Below are positions 7,246 through 8,410 of a DNA stretch of 8,410 nucleotides, piece by piece. The stretch covers positions 1 to 8,410 of the forward strand of contig NZ_CALEFV010000057.1 of assembly GCF_937877005.1 (NCBI RefSeq), read 5' to 3'. The stretch's first letter is position 1. Every line of letters starts with the position of its first letter. Under the pieces are notes generated by a model. It ran no database searches. It saw only the letters and a list, made by a program, of their open reading frames with translations, and was not told the origin of the DNA. Origin of the DNA: an uncultured Fibrobacter sp. (GTDB taxonomy: Bacteria; Fibrobacterota; Fibrobacteria; Fibrobacterales; Fibrobacteraceae). The position numbers were made by a program, and so were the translations under genes.

Positions 7246-8325
7246 ATGGCTATCTCACGTTTGACGCAGCGCAAGTGCAAAGCTATTGGTTTTTATATTT
7301 TCAGCTGGGTTTTCGTCACCATCGGCGCGACAGCCCTTCTTATGTACGGCTCTGGCGAGGATTTCTTTACCAGCAACAAGCTCCTGTTCATGCTGCAGCT
7401 TTCGCTGTTTACGGGACTTGCCCATGGCATCTACGATGTAACCATCCTGCAAGACGAAATGGACAAGAGACCGGTCGCCATCGCATTCCTGATTCGTTCC
7501 CTCTTCTTCCTTTGCTCCATTTGCGCAAACCTAACCCTCTGCATCCTTATCTGGGAATTAGACAAAAGCGAGGGCATTATTAACGATCATTCGCTCAGGC
7601 ATGTAATAGCGTTCTTCAAGGATCCGAACAACCATATTCTAATTTTTGCCCTATTCCTGCTGGGGCATCTCATTACATTCATCCGCTCCGTTCACAAAAA
7701 ATTCGGCACAAGAGTTTTTATCAACACCGTTCTAGGCAAGAACCAGGACCCTAAAGAGGAAGACCTCATTTTCATGTTTATCGACATGAAACGCTCTACC
7801 GAAATAGCCGAAGAACTCGGACATGTCAAATACAGTAACTTTATCAAGGACTACTACAGGCTACTTTCAAACTGCTGCGAAGAAAATCATGGCGAAATTT
7901 ATCAGATAGCAGGCGATGGCGTCTTCTTGACCTGGAAAACAAAAGACTGCCGTAAACACGCCCATCCGCTAAACTGCTTCCACGATTTTGAAGAATGCCT
8001 GAACCGAACCTCCCAAAAATTCATGAAGAAATACGGTAGAGTTCCGTCTTTCAAGGCGGCAGCCCATTGCGGAAAGGTGATTTCTACCGAAGTCGGGAAC
8101 TTTGGAAGCGAAATGGCCTACCACGGGGATGTTCTGAACACAACATCCCGAATCCAGGGACTCTGTTCCAAGCTTGGGCAGAATTTCCTAATCTCCGAGG
8201 ACCTATTCTGCAGACTCCCCCGTCCTCTGCCTCACGGATTCAATTGCACTAAAACGGGGTTTTTCGAACTGAAAGGAAAAAAATCAGAAATTTTGCTATT
8301 TTCCCTCATAAAGCCCTTGACATAG
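7246..8325 (+). CDS. Membrane-bound class III adenylate/guanylate cyclase
   Basis: A 359-residue protein with four predicted membrane helices (about 13-34, 46-68, 76-103 and 129-147) followed by a cytoplasmic class III nucleotide cyclase domain (~172-350), expected to make cAMP or cGMP. Both metal-binding aspartates are visible: D180 in FMFIDMKRST and D224 in IAGDGVF. The transition-state pair N298 and R302 lies in GDVLNTTSR. The position usually occupied by the adenine-selecting lysine is Q220, and the usual Asp/Thr partner position appears to be A291, so the substrate cannot be read from the classical residues. The style (EIYQ-x-x-GD, FKA-x-x-HCG, GDVLNTTSRIQ) recalls a subgroup I associate with Bacteroidetes-type bacteria. 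Start ATG 7246 is 8 bases after the small membrane protein gene, with only a weak TGAAG upstream, which fits translational coupling. The membrane part is probably a sensor; its signal is unknown. The last codons contain the -35 box of the tRNA promoter. Confidence 0.92.
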   Translation: MAISRLTQRKCKAIGFYIFSWVFVTIGATALLMYGSGEDFFTSNKLLFMLQLSLFTGLAHGIYDVTILQDEMDKRPVAIAFLIRSLFFLCSICANLTLCILIWELDKSEGIINDHSLRHVIAFFKDPNNHILIFALFLLGHLITFIRSVHKKFGTRVFINTVLGKNQDPKEEDLIFMFIDMKRSTEIAEELGHVKYSNFIKDYYRLLSNCCEENHGEIYQIAGDGVFLTWKTKDCRKHAHPLNCFHDFEECLNRTSQKFMKKYGRVPSFKAAAHCGKVISTEVGNFGSEMAYHGDVLNTTSRIQGLCSKLGQNFLISEDLFCRLPRPLPHGFNCTKTGFFELKGKKSEILLFSLIKPLT

Positions 8326-8345
8326 CATTCTTATTATTCTATAAT
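8317..8345 (+). promoter_or_regulatory. Perfect consensus sigma70 promoter for tRNA-Gly
   Basis: TTGACA (8317-8322), a 17-base spacer and TATAAT (8340-8345) match the consensus at all twelve positions with ideal spacing. The predicted start is A8352, giving a leader of about 5 bases before the mature tRNA 5' end at 8357. The -35 box encodes the last Leu-Thr of the cyclase, and the stop codon TAG follows immediately. Confidence 0.85.
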
Positions 8346-8356
8346 TGGGTCACCTC

Positions 8357-8410
<54 letters not shown>

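Overview
The window most resembles a Fibrobacter (Fibrobacterota) chromosome. The main clue is a large exported protein with a long serine/glycine linker made of SSSS blocks. Its upstream partner carries acidic D-x-D-x-D motifs and a FlgD-like C-terminal fold. Base composition is moderate, with AT-rich intergenic gaps. The assignment rests on recognition of protein style, not on a database search.

Left two thirds (1-5698, minus strand): a two-gene unit for very large exported proteins. The upstream gene (5698-2975) encodes a 907-residue protein with a signal peptide, Ig-like/beta-sandwich segments, two putative calcium-binding loops and a FlgD-like C-terminus. After 23 bases that hold a good ribosome binding site, a second gene starts at 2951 and runs off the left edge with no stop (983 codons visible). 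It has a signal peptide, a probable beta-propeller, a 161-residue Ser-rich linker and beta-sandwich modules resembling those of its partner. Both probably act at the cell surface or outside it.

Middle (5833-7005, minus): hemW, a radical SAM family heme chaperone. A 134-base AT-rich gap separates it from the exported-protein genes and holds a candidate promoter for them.

Right part (7058-8325, plus), divergent from hemW: a 59-residue two-helix membrane protein, then after 8 bases a four-helix membrane protein with a C-terminal class III nucleotide cyclase domain. The two are probably co-transcribed and may form a membrane signalling pair. The -10 elements for hemW and for this unit lie on top of each other around 7044-7053.

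Right edge: a tRNA-Gly (anticodon GCC), cut off in its T arm. It is preceded by a perfect consensus promoter, TTGACA-17-TATAAT, whose -35 box lies inside the last codons of the cyclase gene. No CRISPR array, insertion sequence, phage gene or defence system was seen. No stretch longer than 300 bases lacks a gene.
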